DNA from: an uncultured Clostridia bacterium
GTDB taxonomy: Bacteria > Bacillota > Clostridia > Oscillospirales > Ruminococcaceae
Direction of reading: 5' to 3'
Assembly: GCA_947589185.1 (NCBI GenBank)
Contig: CANQCK010000004.1
Span: forward strand, 1 to 64,000
Length of the DNA stretch: 64,000 nt
The translations under genes were made by a program, and so were the position numbers. Under the pieces are notes generated by a model. That model worked only from the letters and a program-made list of their open reading frames with translations, made no database searches and was not told the origin of the DNA. Positions 8,344 to 16,776 of this stretch are shown here, one piece after another; positions within the stretch are counted from its first letter, which is position 1; the number at the start of each line of letters is the position of its first letter.

Positions 8344-9795
8344 TTAATAAGCTTTTCCCCAAAGCACCATATGTTTAGCAGGTTTACCACAGCAAACACA
8401 TTTATCGTCGATATTTTCCTGTTCAAAAGGTATGCACCTTGAACCTGCTCCCGTTTTTTCTTTTACTTCGTTCTCGCACGCTTCGTCGCCGCACCACATA
8501 GCTTTAATGAAGCCGTCGCCTTTTTCGTCTAATGTCTTTGCGATTTCTTCAATACTCTTGCAGCGGTAGGTTTTGTTTTCACGGTTTTGAAGAGCTTTTT
8601 CATAAAGTCCGTCGTGAACATCTTTCAGCTTTTTAATAACCGCATCTTCAAGTTCATCCAGAGAAATAAAAGACTTCTCTCTGTTGTGTCTGGTAACAAG
8701 AACACACTGATTATTTTCAATATCTTTCGGCCCGATTTCAAGTCTTATCGGAACGCCTTTCATTTCGTATTCTGAAAACTTCCAGCCTGGCGAGTTATCG
8801 CTGTCGTCAAGCTTAACTCTAACGCCTGCTGACTTCAGCCTGTTATAAAGTTCGTTCGCTCTATCTAAAACACCCTCTTTATGCTGGGCAATAGGAATGA
8901 TAATTACCTGTATCGGAGCGACAGCAGGAGGAAGAACAAGTCCGTTGTCGTCTCCGTGAGTCATTATAATAGCACCTATCAAGCGTGTGGTGACTCCCCA
9001 CGAAGTCTGATGCGGATTGACCCTTTTGTTTTCCTTGTCCGTGTATTCAATCCCGAACGCTTTGGCAAAGCCGTCTCCGAAATAGTGAGACGTTCCTGCC
9101 TGAAGGGCTTTTCCGTCGTGCATAAGAGCTTCAATAGCGTAGGTTGAAACTGCACCCGCAAACTTGTCGCTTTCGGTTTTCTTTCCTTTTACAACAGGCA
9201 TAGCAAGAGATTCCTCACAAAACTTCGCATAGCAGTTGAGCATTTGCTCTGTTTCTTTTACTGCTTCTTCTGCGGTTGCGTGAATGGTGTGACCCTCCTG
9301 CCAGAGGAACTCACGAGACCTTAAAAACGGTCTTGTTGTCTTTTCCCATCTGACTACCGAGACCCACTGATTATAAAGCTTAGGAAGATCTCTGTACGAA
9401 TGGATTATATTTGCATAATGCTCGCAGAAAAGAGTCTCAGAAGTAGGGCGAACGCACAGACGCTCTTCCAGTTTTTCGCTTCCGCCGTGAGTCACCCAAG
9501 CTACCTCCGGTGCAAAGCCTTCAACGTGATCCTTTTCCTTATTCAGCAGGCTTTCTGGAATAAACATAGGCATACATACATTTTCGTGTCCTGTTTCTTT
9601 GAACATTCCGTCTAAAATTCTCTGAATGTTTTCCCATATCGCATAACCGTAAGGACGTATTACCATACAGCCTTTTACGCTTGTGTATTCAATAAGTTCT
9701 GCTTTTTTGACAATGTCGGTATACCACTTTGCAAAATCAACATCCATAGATGTGATCTGCTCGACCATTTTACTGTTTCCGTTGTTTTTTGCCAT
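8344..9795 (-). CDS. proS: prolyl-tRNA synthetase, short (ProS type 3, archaeal/eukaryote-like)
   Basis: This 483-residue class II synthetase charges tRNA-Pro. It shows the class II motifs ([41 protein letters not shown]). It lacks the large editing insertion of the usual bacterial ProRS. The C-terminal extension contains a zinc-type set ([27 protein letters not shown]) and ends with the conserved aromatic Tyr typical of the archaeal/eukaryotic form. AAGGAG precedes the ATG. It follows a small membrane protein gene with 1 nt between them, so the two are probably co-transcribed. Confidence 0.96.
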   Translation of the reverse strand: MAKNNGNSKMVEQITSMDVDFAKWYTDIVKKAELIEYTSVKGCMVIRPYGYAIWENIQRILDGMFKETGHENVCMPMFIPESLLNKEKDHVEGFAPEVAWVTHGGSEKLEERLCVRPTSETLFCEHYANIIHSYRDLPKLYNQWVSVVRWEKTTRPFLRSREFLWQEGHTIHATAEEAVKETEQMLNCYAKFCEESLAMPVVKGKKTESDKFAGAVSTYAIEALMHDGKALQAGTSHYFGDGFAKAFGIEYTDKENKRVNPHQTSWGVTTRLIGAIIMTHGDDNGLVLPPAVAPIQVIIIPIAQHKEGVLDRANELYNRLKSAGVRVKLDDSDNSPGWKFSEYEMKGVPIRLEIGPKDIENNQCVLVTRHNREKSFISLDELEDAVIKKLKDVHDGLYEKALQNRENKTYRCKSIEEIAKTLDEKGDGFIKAMWCGDEACENEVKEKTGAGSRCIPFEQENIDDKCVCCGKPAKHMVLWGKAY

Positions 9796-9796
9796 A

Positions 9797-10120
9797 TTAA
9801 TTCTCCTTATTATCTTTGTCTTTAGATTTTATTTTTTCAGATTTGTTTTTTCTGTTAAAACCATATATGTCTTCGTTATAAATTTTATAGTTCGGGTCAA
9901 AGTCTTTTAACCTTTCACCTTTACCGTAGGGGTCTTTAACAGTATAATCCTCAGGATTTATATATTCATCTCCGTCAGGCGAATCGGGAGCTTTTTTTCT
10001 TCTTTTATCAATAAATTCTGCCAGCTTTGGCGTTATAACTGCAATTATAAAAACTAAAAAAAGAATTACAATAACTCCGATTGCATACTTTATCAGTGTT
10101 GAAACCATTGTACTGTTCAT
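9797..10120 (-). CDS. small single-span membrane protein of unknown function
   Basis: This 107-residue product has one membrane helix near the N-terminus ([18 protein letters not shown]) and then a highly charged cytoplasmic tail rich in Lys, Asp and Pro. I recognise no domain. It sits immediately before proS behind a strong promoter, and its stop codon nearly abuts the proS ATG. The coding call rests on the conserved-looking operon arrangement, the RBS-like GGGGCGG upstream, and the coherent membrane topology. Confidence 0.75.
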   Translation of the reverse strand: MNSTMVSTLIKYAIGVIVILFLVFIIAVITPKLAEFIDKRRKKAPDSPDGDEYINPEDYTVKDPYGKGERLKDFDPNYKIYNEDIYGFNRKNKSEKIKSKDKDNKEN

Positions 10121-10174
10121 TTCAGACCGCCCCGTAAAAAGGAGATGTACTCCGTATTGGTAATTACGGTTCTA

Positions 10175-10203
10175 ATTATACCAATAATATATTTTTTTTG
10201 CAA
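10175..10203 (-). promoter_or_regulatory. promoter for the membrane protein-proS operon
   Basis: On the minus strand TTGCAA (10198-10203), a 17-nt spacer and perfect TATAAT (10175-10180) lie about 55 nt before the ATG. Confidence 0.8.
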
Positions 10204-10218
10204 GGGCTGTATTTCGGC

Positions 10219-10254
10219 AAAAAATATAATCCCGTTTGGAGTTGTCCGAACGGG
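10219..10254 (-). terminator. intrinsic terminator of the DUF4367-like gene
   Basis: CCCGTT (10231-10236) pairs with AACGGG (10249-10254), with an additional GGA/TCC inside. On the minus strand it is followed by a T-rich run (10219-10226). It lies 12 nt beyond the stop. Confidence 0.8.
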
Positions 10255-10266
10255 AAAATTATTGGT

Positions 10267-10980
10267 TTATACAGATTCGCTTGATGATGAGGAATCGTCT
10301 GCTTTCTGAACATTAAATATAAAGGGTATGGATTCGCTCTTTTTCAGAGACGTCTTAATTTCAAAGGTGTATTCATCGGTTGTCCATACGATATAGCACT
10401 TTCCGTCTATTTGATATGCAGTATAGCTCTGACCTGCTCCGCTGTGAAAATCGGAAACATCAATATCAGAATCGGTGATGTCATATTCAGGCTCATAGTC
10501 TTTAATAGTTGATTGCGTCAAAGCTATTTCTACTTTATTTTTTTTATATGTCGAAACAGCCTTTGTATCGGTTATATCTTGATTTATAAGCTCATAACCT
10601 TCGGGAAGATCAGCAAGAACATATAAATCCATTATCTTTTTCGGAGCGTTCTTTGCAGCAGCTTCTGAGCTTGCCGCCGACGAGGTGTTATTATTGCTTT
10701 TATCATTATTCTTGAAAAAAAGATTTCTTGCTATAATAACTAAACAAAGAACAATTACTATCGCATAAATAATATACAAAAATATTTTAGACGCTTTATT
10801 TTCCTTTTTTGGTTGTTCTGTTTCAATTTCGTCTGTGCTTTCAAAATCTTCATCAGAAGAGTAATCGCTAAATTCGTTTTGTTCATTTTCATCAGCGGCT
10901 GTATTATTGATTTTGTTCTCTAACGGTTCAGCAGCATTATTCTCCTTGATCTCAGGAATTTCGTTTTTTTCAGGTGACAT
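10267..10980 (-). CDS. membrane-anchored protein with a DUF4367-like extracellular domain
   Basis: The 237-residue protein has an acidic, low-complexity cytoplasmic N-terminus of about 60 residues and one membrane helix near 66-88. A Ser/Asn-rich linker follows, then a C-terminal domain. That domain begins LPEGYELINQDITDT and continues with alternating beta-strand-like text (VEIALTQSTIKDY, GKCYIVWTTDEYTFEIKT), the pattern of DUF4367 domains in Firmicutes. Such domains often occur on anti-sigma or envelope stress proteins, but no sigma factor gene is adjacent. It has its own promoter and terminator. The domain assignment is by eye and moderate. Confidence 0.7.
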   Translation of the reverse strand: MSPEKNEIPEIKENNAAEPLENKINNTAADENEQNEFSDYSSDEDFESTDEIETEQPKKENKASKIFLYIIYAIVIVLCLVIIARNLFFKNNDKSNNNTSSAASSEAAAKNAPKKIMDLYVLADLPEGYELINQDITDTKAVSTYKKNKVEIALTQSTIKDYEPEYDITDSDIDVSDFHSGAGQSYTAYQIDGKCYIVWTTDEYTFEIKTSLKKSESIPFIFNVQKADDSSSSSESV

Positions 10981-11034
10981 TTTATCACATACCTTTCTGT
11001 TAGAAATATAACAAACATGTCTTGACTGTTATAT

Positions 11035-11063
11035 AGTATAACATTTTACAGACTTTATAGCAA
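11035..11063 (-). promoter_or_regulatory. promoter for the DUF4367-like gene
   Basis: On the minus strand TTGCTA (11058-11063), a 17-nt spacer and TATACT (11035-11040). Confidence 0.65.
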
Positions 11064-11082
11064 GACCTTTAGATAACATAAA

Positions 11083-11116
11083 TGAAAACAGCCGTTCTTA
11101 TGAAAAGAACAGCTGT
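11083..11116 (-). terminator. intrinsic terminator after htrA
   Basis: Arms 11088-11099 and 11105-11116 (ACAGC..GTTCTT and AAGAAC..GCTGT, one mismatch) form a long stem. On the minus strand it runs into TTTTCATT. Confidence 0.75.
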
Positions 11117-11172
11117 CTTCAAGGAAGTAATGAAATATGAAAAAATATAAAATATCTCGTAAGCGTAATTAA

Positions 11173-12711
11173 TTATGAGGCTTGACCCTGTGACTGATCA
11201 TTATCAAAGCTTCCGAATAATCCGAACGGATTAAACCCGTATCCGTCATTACCGCCGTAATATTCGCTTTGATTGGATTCAGTAGTGCTTTGACTTTCAC
11301 TGCTGGTGGCAGTTGATTTATCCTCGTCAAGCGTAGCCTTAACATTCATTTTGTTGCCTTGCCTGTAAAGGGTAATAGTAATTGTATCGCCGGCTTTGTA
11401 TTTAGCCTTGATTTTGTTAAACTCAGAAATAGATGTTATAGTTGTATTGTTAATACCTATAACTACGTCCCCAACTTTAATTCCCGCTTTGGCAGCGGCT
11501 GAACCCTCCTCAACGTTTCTTACAATAAATCCCTGAGGTACGCCGTAATACTGCGACCAAAGCTCGGTAATTGTTTGTCCGCTGAGACCTAACACAGGAC
11601 GGCCTTTAACATATCCGTATTTAATAAGGTCATCAATTATAGGTTTTGCATTGTCAATTGGAATTGCAAAGCCTAAGCCTTCGCCGTATGCTGAGCTTAC
11701 TTTTGCCGAAGTGATACCTATTACCTGACCGTAAGCGTTTACCAATGCTCCCCCTGAGTTTCCGCTGTTTATAGATGCGTCAGTCTGAATCAAGTTCATT
11801 TCTTGGTCTTCTATTGTAAGAGTTCTGTCAAGAGCAGATATAATTCCCGATGTAACAGAGCCTGCAAGCTCAAAACCAAGAGGATTTCCGATAGCTATTG
11901 CAATTTCTCCTACCTGAAGGTCAGCTGATTTGCCGAATTCAGCAGGAGTTAAACCTTTCTTGTCTATTTTGATAACTGCAAGGTCAGTTTGAGAGTCAAT
12001 ACCTATCAATTCTGCTTTCATAGAAGTTTTGTCCTCATCTGTGAACACAACTGAAAGACTGCTTGCACCGCTTACCACATGGGCGTTAGTTATAATGTAT
12101 CCGTCCTCTTTCATTATAATTCCCGTTCCTGTTGCTGTCTGAGATGAGCTTGATGCGGAAATTCCTACAACTGAACCTGAAACCTTTTCAACTATTTCAG
12201 GTATTGAAAGAGCGTCTGAAGGAGTTGCAAGCTGTGTTAATGTTGGAAGATTTTTTGTGTCTCTGTTCGACTTCTCGGATGCTGAACCACCGCTTGAAGA
12301 CTTTGTGCTGCCTGCGTTGTCCGCGTCAGAGACCGAAATGCTTATTCCTTTGCCTGAAATCATTGAATACCCTACAACGGAGGTTACTGCAATGGCAAGC
12401 ACGCAGATTACGGCTACCAGACCTGTAAGGAATTTTTTGCTTTTCTTTTTATTCTGATTAGGATAATATGAAACTTCATTTACATTAGCATAACTCTGCT
12501 GGTTGTTATAAGAATAATTTTGTTTATAGTCATTTGGAGTAAATCCCTCAGCGGGAGTACCAGAGGATACTTCTGCCGAAGCGTCATTTGCAGCAGTGAT
12601 GTTTTCAGCCTGAACGACCTCCGGCTTTTCGTTATTCTGTACAGAGTCAATGGAATCAACACTGGTTACCTTTTCTGAAGGTTCATTATTGAAATTCTTG
12701 TTCTCATCCAT
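11173..12711 (-). CDS. htrA: HtrA/DegP-type membrane-anchored S1C serine protease with PDZ domain
   Basis: This 512-residue protein has an Asn/Glu-rich cytoplasmic N-terminus, one membrane helix near 94-117, a trypsin-like domain and a C-terminal PDZ domain (about 390-470; VRNVEEGSAAAKAGIKVGDVV). The catalytic triad is intact: His211 in ITNAHVV, Asp243 in TDLAVIKI, and Ser319 in GNSGGAL. HtrA degrades or refolds misfolded exported proteins at the outer membrane face. The tail is Ser/Gln/Gly-rich and contains YYGGNDGYGFNPFG. AGGAGG precedes the ATG. It has its own terminator; no regulator gene adjoins. Confidence 0.95.
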   Translation of the reverse strand: MDENKNFNNEPSEKVTSVDSIDSVQNNEKPEVVQAENITAANDASAEVSSGTPAEGFTPNDYKQNYSYNNQQSYANVNEVSYYPNQNKKKSKKFLTGLVAVICVLAIAVTSVVGYSMISGKGISISVSDADNAGSTKSSSGGSASEKSNRDTKNLPTLTQLATPSDALSIPEIVEKVSGSVVGISASSSSQTATGTGIIMKEDGYIITNAHVVSGASSLSVVFTDEDKTSMKAELIGIDSQTDLAVIKIDKKGLTPAEFGKSADLQVGEIAIAIGNPLGFELAGSVTSGIISALDRTLTIEDQEMNLIQTDASINSGNSGGALVNAYGQVIGITSAKVSSAYGEGLGFAIPIDNAKPIIDDLIKYGYVKGRPVLGLSGQTITELWSQYYGVPQGFIVRNVEEGSAAAKAGIKVGDVVIGINNTTITSISEFNKIKAKYKAGDTITITLYRQGNKMNVKATLDEDKSTATSSESQSTTESNQSEYYGGNDGYGFNPFGLFGSFDNDQSQGQAS

Positions 12712-12822
12712 TTTTGAGACCTCCTAAAATTATAATTTATTTTATTTGCTTGATTTAACTTAATTATTATTATAATGTCATTTGTGATAATCATATGATA
12801 AAATTTAGAATTTTTGTGATAC

Positions 12823-12851
12823 TTGAAAGATAGTTTTTTTTGAGTTATACT
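12823..12851 (+). promoter_or_regulatory. promoter for the TatD-linked radical SAM gene
   Basis: TTGAAA (12823-12828), a 17-nt spacer and TATACT (12846-12851) place the start of transcription near 12858. Confidence 0.7.
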
Positions 12852-12921
12852 AGAAGCAAGAAGCAAGAAGCAACTGGCATCTTGCAGATAAATGCAAAGG
12901 AGGAACGCTTCTTTAAGAAGC
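12852..12921 (+). promoter_or_regulatory. leader with triple AGAAGCA repeat, RBS, and hairpin between RBS and start codon
   Basis: AGAAGCA is repeated three times in tandem (12852-12872). The Shine-Dalgarno AAAGGAGGAA lies at 12896-12905. Between it and the ATG (12932) is the perfect inverted repeat GCTTCT-TTA-AGAAGC (12907-12921). The linear distance from GGAGG to ATG is 28 nt, too long for normal initiation; folding the hairpin shortens it to about 13. The upstream AGAAGC copies could pair with GCTTCT and open the hairpin. Confidence 0.6.
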
Positions 12922-12931
12922 TGATATTATT

Positions 12932-13534
12932 ATGATGACTATTACCTATGTTTTAAGTAACAAACTATATTTGAATATAACAAACAAATGTCCCTGTGCC
13001 TGTGAGTTTTGCATAAGAAGGAACGGCGATGGTGCATACGGTTCAGACAGCCTATGGCTTGAGCATCAGCCCACAGCAGAAGAAGTAATAGACGCACTGA
13101 AAAAAGAGAATTTAGACAGCTTTGATGAAATTATATTCTGCGGCTTTGGAGAGCCGACCTGCGAGCTGGGGATTTTGATAAAAACGGCAAAATACATCAG
13201 GAGCGTTACAAAAACCCCAATAAGAATCAACACAAACGGGCTTTCTGATTTAATAAACGAAACAAGCACCTGCAAACTGATGACGGGGCTTTTTGATATT
13301 GTTTCGATAAGCCTAAACGCCTCGAACAAGGAGGAATACAACAAAGTAACTCAGCCGAAGTGGAAGGATAAAGCCTTTGACGCTATGATCAATTTTGCGG
13401 TTGAGGCAAAAGAGATTTTCCCGAGAGTGATTTTGTCGGTCGTTGACGTTATTTCAGACGAGGAAATCGAAAAATGCAGGGAACTTTGTAAAAAGCTCGG
13501 GATTGAACTTAGAGTGAGAAATTATTCCGCTTAG
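12932..13534 (+). CDS. TatD-linked radical SAM protein
   Basis: The 200-residue protein has the radical SAM cluster motif CPCACEFC (Cys20, Cys24, Cys27) close to the N-terminus. It also has the SAM-binding GFGEPT region and a compact C-terminus ending ELRVRNYSA. This matches the short radical SAM family usually found fused to or beside TatD nucleases. No tatD gene lies in this window, so here it stands alone. The reaction is not known. Two ATG codons overlap the start (12932 and 12935); which is used depends on the unusual leader. Confidence 0.88.
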   Translation: MMTITYVLSNKLYLNITNKCPCACEFCIRRNGDGAYGSDSLWLEHQPTAEEVIDALKKENLDSFDEIIFCGFGEPTCELGILIKTAKYIRSVTKTPIRINTNGLSDLINETSTCKLMTGLFDIVSISLNASNKEEYNKVTQPKWKDKAFDAMINFAVEAKEIFPRVILSVVDVISDEEIEKCRELCKKLGIELRVRNYSA

Positions 13535-13585
13535 TATACATTATTATAATTAAATCAATTGAAAGTTTTCGGTCAAGCCTTTTTC

Positions 13586-13967
13586 CCGGTGAGCCACCGG
13601 AGGCATTTTGCCTTTGGAAAGTTTTTTAAAATGTTCAATATTGAATAACGGCAAGTCGAACTATTTGCAAATAATTAACGTGAGATGCTGTGTGTTTACA
13701 TTTTACAAAGATAGAACACGAACTGGATCCAACGTCATCGTTGGGCGGGTCAAGGGCGGAGCCCTGTCGCCGACCTCAGTCGGCGAAATACTCATTATCC
13801 GTAGGGCGTTCCGAAAGAGGGTGTAACCTAAAACTGCAAAGCAGTTTTAGCTAAAAAATAGTCCAGTGGACTATTTTAAAAGAGGGGAAGCCCTGCAAGA
13901 GAGGGCTTCCCCTAAAAAGACTTTATTTAGTCAAGAACAGGGCATAAAGTTTTTCTTTACGCCCTGT
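13586..13967. repeat. array of nine or more consecutive perfect hairpins, no gene
   Basis: Between the radical SAM gene and the convergent GH74 gene the DNA is packed with short inverted repeats. They lie at 13586-13600 (CCGGTG/CACCGG), 13601-13613 (AGGCA/TGCCT), 13729-13744 (CCAACG/CGTTGG), 13753-13765 (AGGGC/GCCCT), 13767-13786 (TCGCCGAC/GTCGGCGA), 13828-13850 (10-bp arms), 13855-13877 (10-bp arms), 13884-13912 (11-bp arms) and 13937-13967. Most loops are 3-4 nt. A loopless palindrome, TTCAATATTGAA, is at 13634-13645. The open frames here (13608-13826, 13866-14084) read through the arms and have no recognisable protein content. Confidence 0.8.
13877..13912 (-). terminator. probable terminator for the GH74 transcript (last arms of the hairpin array)
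   Basis: GGGGAAGCCCT (13884-13894) pairs perfectly with AGGGCTTCCCC (13902-13912). On the minus strand it is followed by TCTTTT, suiting termination of the gene ending at 13973. Confidence 0.65.
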
Positions 13968-13977
13968 GTTTTTTATT
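13937..13977 (+). terminator. plus-strand terminator converging on the GH74 gene
   Basis: ACAGGGC (13937-13943) pairs with GCCCTGT (13961-13967), with a further ATAAAG/CTTTAC partial stem inside. A GTTTTTTATTT tract follows on the plus strand. It would stop read-through from the radical SAM gene, and its T tract overlaps the GH74 stop codon. Confidence 0.75.
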
Positions 13978-16252
13978 TAGCCGGATTTCCCATAATAATT
14001 CCTCGTCCGTTTGTTGAAATATACACCCGTCCGAATGTTTTCGGGTCCCCCGAGATTTTGTTGTTTACATTTCCCCATCTTTGAGTATCGTCATTTATGC
14101 GTTTCCACGACTTGCCCCCGTCGGTGGAGCGATATACGCCTTCACCTTTATTATCGCATTCTCCGATAATGTATATAGCCATAGGATCGCCGTCTTTTTC
14201 GCCCTTTCCAAGACCTATACACTTAACGCTCTGTATCTCTTTATAAGGAGCGACCATTTCGCATCCTTCCTCGCCTGCGTTTTCAATGTGGAAAACAAGA
14301 CCTGCGGCGATCCAGAGGTCGCCCTCTTTTTCAGGATTTGCAACAATATCAGCGTTGGAAAGCAAAATGTTATAGAATTCTTTAAAGGTTTTTCCCTTGT
14401 TAGTCGAAATATATAATGTTCCGCCGCTTTCTGCAAATATTTTATTCGGGTTTACCTGGTCGGGAATCAACTTTGCATTTGCGGGAATACCTTTGCATAT
14501 CTTCCACGTTTTTCCCCAGTCAGTTGTGTAATAGGTGTTAATGCTGACAGTTCCCGGAGCCCAGAATAAAACCTTTCCGTCAGCAGAAAGATATGCTGTT
14601 CCGCCTTCGTTGATGTTTTCACCTTTAGGTATCGTCTTTACAAACTGCCACGTTTTTGTTCCGTCAGTAGAATAGCAGATAGAATTCTCAAATGCAGCGT
14701 CTTTTGTGGTTCTTACGACGATGTCAGGGTTGTTTGCAGCAACCGCCAGAGATTCCGCCTTAAAGCTCTGAACGCCCCAATGTTCTTTGGGAGCGGTATT
14801 TACATCATCGTGTCTGAAGCCGTAAAGGTCGCCTAATATTGAATATAGATCAGGGGTGTTTTCTCCGCAGTCTTTCGGCGAATAGAAATCAAAAATAGCC
14901 GTTTCCTCAATTCCCATACCGCGAACTTCTATATTGATCTTTTCCTGACCGATTTTTGTTGCGTTATTTGTTCCGAATATCGTTGCACCTGTTCCGTAAA
15001 GAATTTCATCAGGATCAAACGGGTTTATCGCAACTCCCGATGTCCACCAGCCCAGCTTTAACTGACCCTGCCAGTCAAGCCACGGAGATTCGGAAATATC
15101 AAGATTATATTCCTTTTCCTCTGTTTCAATGTTCCAGAGACCTTTCCACGTATCGCCTCCGTCAAAGCTTATGCAGACGTTATCCTCAGACCCCCAGTGG
15201 CATATTGTAGTAACTGCTATCATATCTCCGTTATATTTTTCATTGTTGCATATCGACAGACCGCACCAGCCGTTTCCTGCGATTTTCGGTGTGATGTCCG
15301 TCCATTTTTTATCTTTTATGTTATATCTGCAAACAATTCCTATAGGAGGATTTTTTTCCTGAGTCATCATACTTGAGTATGTGACATAAAGGTTTCCGTT
15401 ATTTGAAACTTTGCCCTGCTGCGGGAAATACTTTATATTTCCATCATCAGAGAACTCATTTGAAACAGCTTGCCATGTCTTTCCTGCGTCGTCTGTACGG
15501 TAGATTTTCTCCGATTCCAAATTTGCAACTCCGCAGAAAAAGGTTTTTGTAGCTTCTCCTTTTTTTGAGCTTGATTTATCCATAGCTACCCAAATGATTC
15601 CGTAGGTGTAACCGTTTTCACCGTAAGACCCTTTAGTCGGGAAGGATTCAACTTTGTTCCATGTCTGACCATAGTCTTTTGATACAAGCAATCCCTTTGA
15701 GTGAGAACCGTAATAGATAATACTGTTGTCGTTAGGGTCAACGCAGAGCCGTTCGCCTGTGTTTCTTCCCCAGTCGTTTCCGCCCATTGTTATATTCCCC
15801 ATATCTACTTTAGTCCAGTTTTTACCATAGTCATATGAGTACATTATACAGCCGTTCCCCGAGTATGACGTTCCGCAGGAGATGTATACCCGGTTCGGTT
15901 CTACGGGGTCGGTGGCAATGCTTTCGATACAGTTGTATCCCCAGTCGTCTCCGCCAAAGCTGTCAGTGATACATTCCCATTCGTTTTTATCCTTGTTTAA
16001 TTTGTATGCTCCGCCTATATCAGTTTTTGCGTAAACTAGGTTTTTTTCGGTCTCATTATAGACCATTCCCGGAACATATCCGCCGCCTACAATCTTAACA
16101 TTGCTCCATTCATATCCTGTGTCGGTCGGCTGACTGTTATAGTATTTTGAAGGATCTGCTTTTCCTTTTTCGTTTTTATCTGCACAGCCGCCAAGTGCAG
16201 ACACCGACAGGCAAAGACCTGTTAGTAATGCAATTATTTTAGAAATTTTCAT
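13973..16252 (-). CDS. lipid-anchored GH74 xyloglucanase
   Basis: The 759-residue protein begins with a lipoprotein signal ending in SALGGC (Cys23), so it is tethered outside the cell. The rest is a tandem seven-bladed beta-propeller enzyme with many Asp-box/BNR repeats (SYDYGKNW, STDGTKTW, STDGGKSW). It follows known GH74 endo-xyloglucanases closely: VKIVGGGYVPGMVYNETEK at the start and GDPKTFGRVYISTNGRGI at the end. The two catalytic aspartates of the family correspond to Asp78 (KTDIGGAY) and Asp475 (LGDLYGFRHDD), both present. It would cut beta-1,4-glucan backbones of xyloglucan. No carbohydrate-binding module or dockerin is attached, and no transporter or other glycosidase adjoins. AAGGAGGAG precedes the ATG. 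Confidence 0.93.
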   Translation of the reverse strand: MKISKIIALLTGLCLSVSALGGCADKNEKGKADPSKYYNSQPTDTGYEWSNVKIVGGGYVPGMVYNETEKNLVYAKTDIGGAYKLNKDKNEWECITDSFGGDDWGYNCIESIATDPVEPNRVYISCGTSYSGNGCIMYSYDYGKNWTKVDMGNITMGGNDWGRNTGERLCVDPNDNSIIYYGSHSKGLLVSKDYGQTWNKVESFPTKGSYGENGYTYGIIWVAMDKSSSKKGEATKTFFCGVANLESEKIYRTDDAGKTWQAVSNEFSDDGNIKYFPQQGKVSNNGNLYVTYSSMMTQEKNPPIGIVCRYNIKDKKWTDITPKIAGNGWCGLSICNNEKYNGDMIAVTTICHWGSEDNVCISFDGGDTWKGLWNIETEEKEYNLDISESPWLDWQGQLKLGWWTSGVAINPFDPDEILYGTGATIFGTNNATKIGQEKINIEVRGMGIEETAIFDFYSPKDCGENTPDLYSILGDLYGFRHDDVNTAPKEHWGVQSFKAESLAVAANNPDIVVRTTKDAAFENSICYSTDGTKTWQFVKTIPKGENINEGGTAYLSADGKVLFWAPGTVSINTYYTTDWGKTWKICKGIPANAKLIPDQVNPNKIFAESGGTLYISTNKGKTFKEFYNILLSNADIVANPEKEGDLWIAAGLVFHIENAGEEGCEMVAPYKEIQSVKCIGLGKGEKDGDPMAIYIIGECDNKGEGVYRSTDGGKSWKRINDDTQRWGNVNNKISGDPKTFGRVYISTNGRGIIMGNPAK

Positions 16253-16317
16253 AACTCCTCCTTGTTTGTATTATCAATTTATAAAAATAAAACACCTGCA
16301 ATATTTTCATAAGCAAT

Positions 16318-16346
16318 ATTATAACAGAACAAAAAGCAAATTACAA
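16318..16346 (-). promoter_or_regulatory. promoter for the GH74 gene
   Basis: On the minus strand TTGTAA (16341-16346), a 17-nt spacer and perfect TATAAT (16318-16323), about 65 nt before the ATG. It lies in the divergent interval shared with yabP. Confidence 0.75.
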
Positions 16347-16446
16347 TGTTTTTCCTCTTGTGATAAGTGACAAGGTATAACAGTGTTTTTTGTTTAATAT
16401 ACATAGTAACAGACTGATTTTAATTCAATATCGGAGGGGTTATGTT

Positions 16447-16734
16447 ATGAATGATTATAGTATGCAGGGTACAAGTAAAAACCACAACGCTATTTTAGAA
16501 AACCGAAAAAGACTTCTTTTATCAGGCGTTACCGATGTGGACAGCTTTAACGAAAATCAGATGATCTTATTTACTGAACTCGGAGAATTAATGATAAAAG
16601 GAAAGAACCTTCATATCAACGAGATGAATGTAGAAACAGGGGATTTTTCTGTTGAGGGTGATATATGGGCGTTGATTTACGGTGATAAGGATAAAAATCA
16701 ACGTCTTGGATTTTTAAAAAAGATTTTTAAGTAG
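16447..16734 (+). CDS. yabP: sporulation protein YabP
   Basis: This 95-residue protein carries the YabP/YqfC domain: ILENRKRLLLSGVTDVDSFNENQMILFTELGELMIKGKNLHINEMNVETGDFSVEGDI. In Bacillus subtilis YabP belongs to the sporulation regulon and is needed for spore development. The ATG at 16447 follows CGGAGGGG; an earlier in-frame start has no RBS. The order yabP-yabQ-divIC-yabR is exactly that of B. subtilis, which makes the assignment secure and implies spore-forming ancestry. No clear sporulation-sigma promoter was recognised. Confidence 0.95.
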   Translation: MNDYSMQGTSKNHNAILENRKRLLLSGVTDVDSFNENQMILFTELGELMIKGKNLHINEMNVETGDFSVEGDIWALIYGDKDKNQRLGFLKKIFK

Positions 16735-16776
16735 ATAATTTAAGTAGATAAATAATGTTATAAGGGATGATGCGTT

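Noticed and set aside
12852..12872. Short tandem repeat as a possible CRISPR fragment
   Set aside because: 7-nt units without spacers and no cas genes; it is a leader repeat.
13608..14084. Open frames of 72 residues each over the hairpin array
   Set aside because: They read through inverted-repeat arms, lack RBS support and show no protein family pattern; the palindromes explain the open frames.
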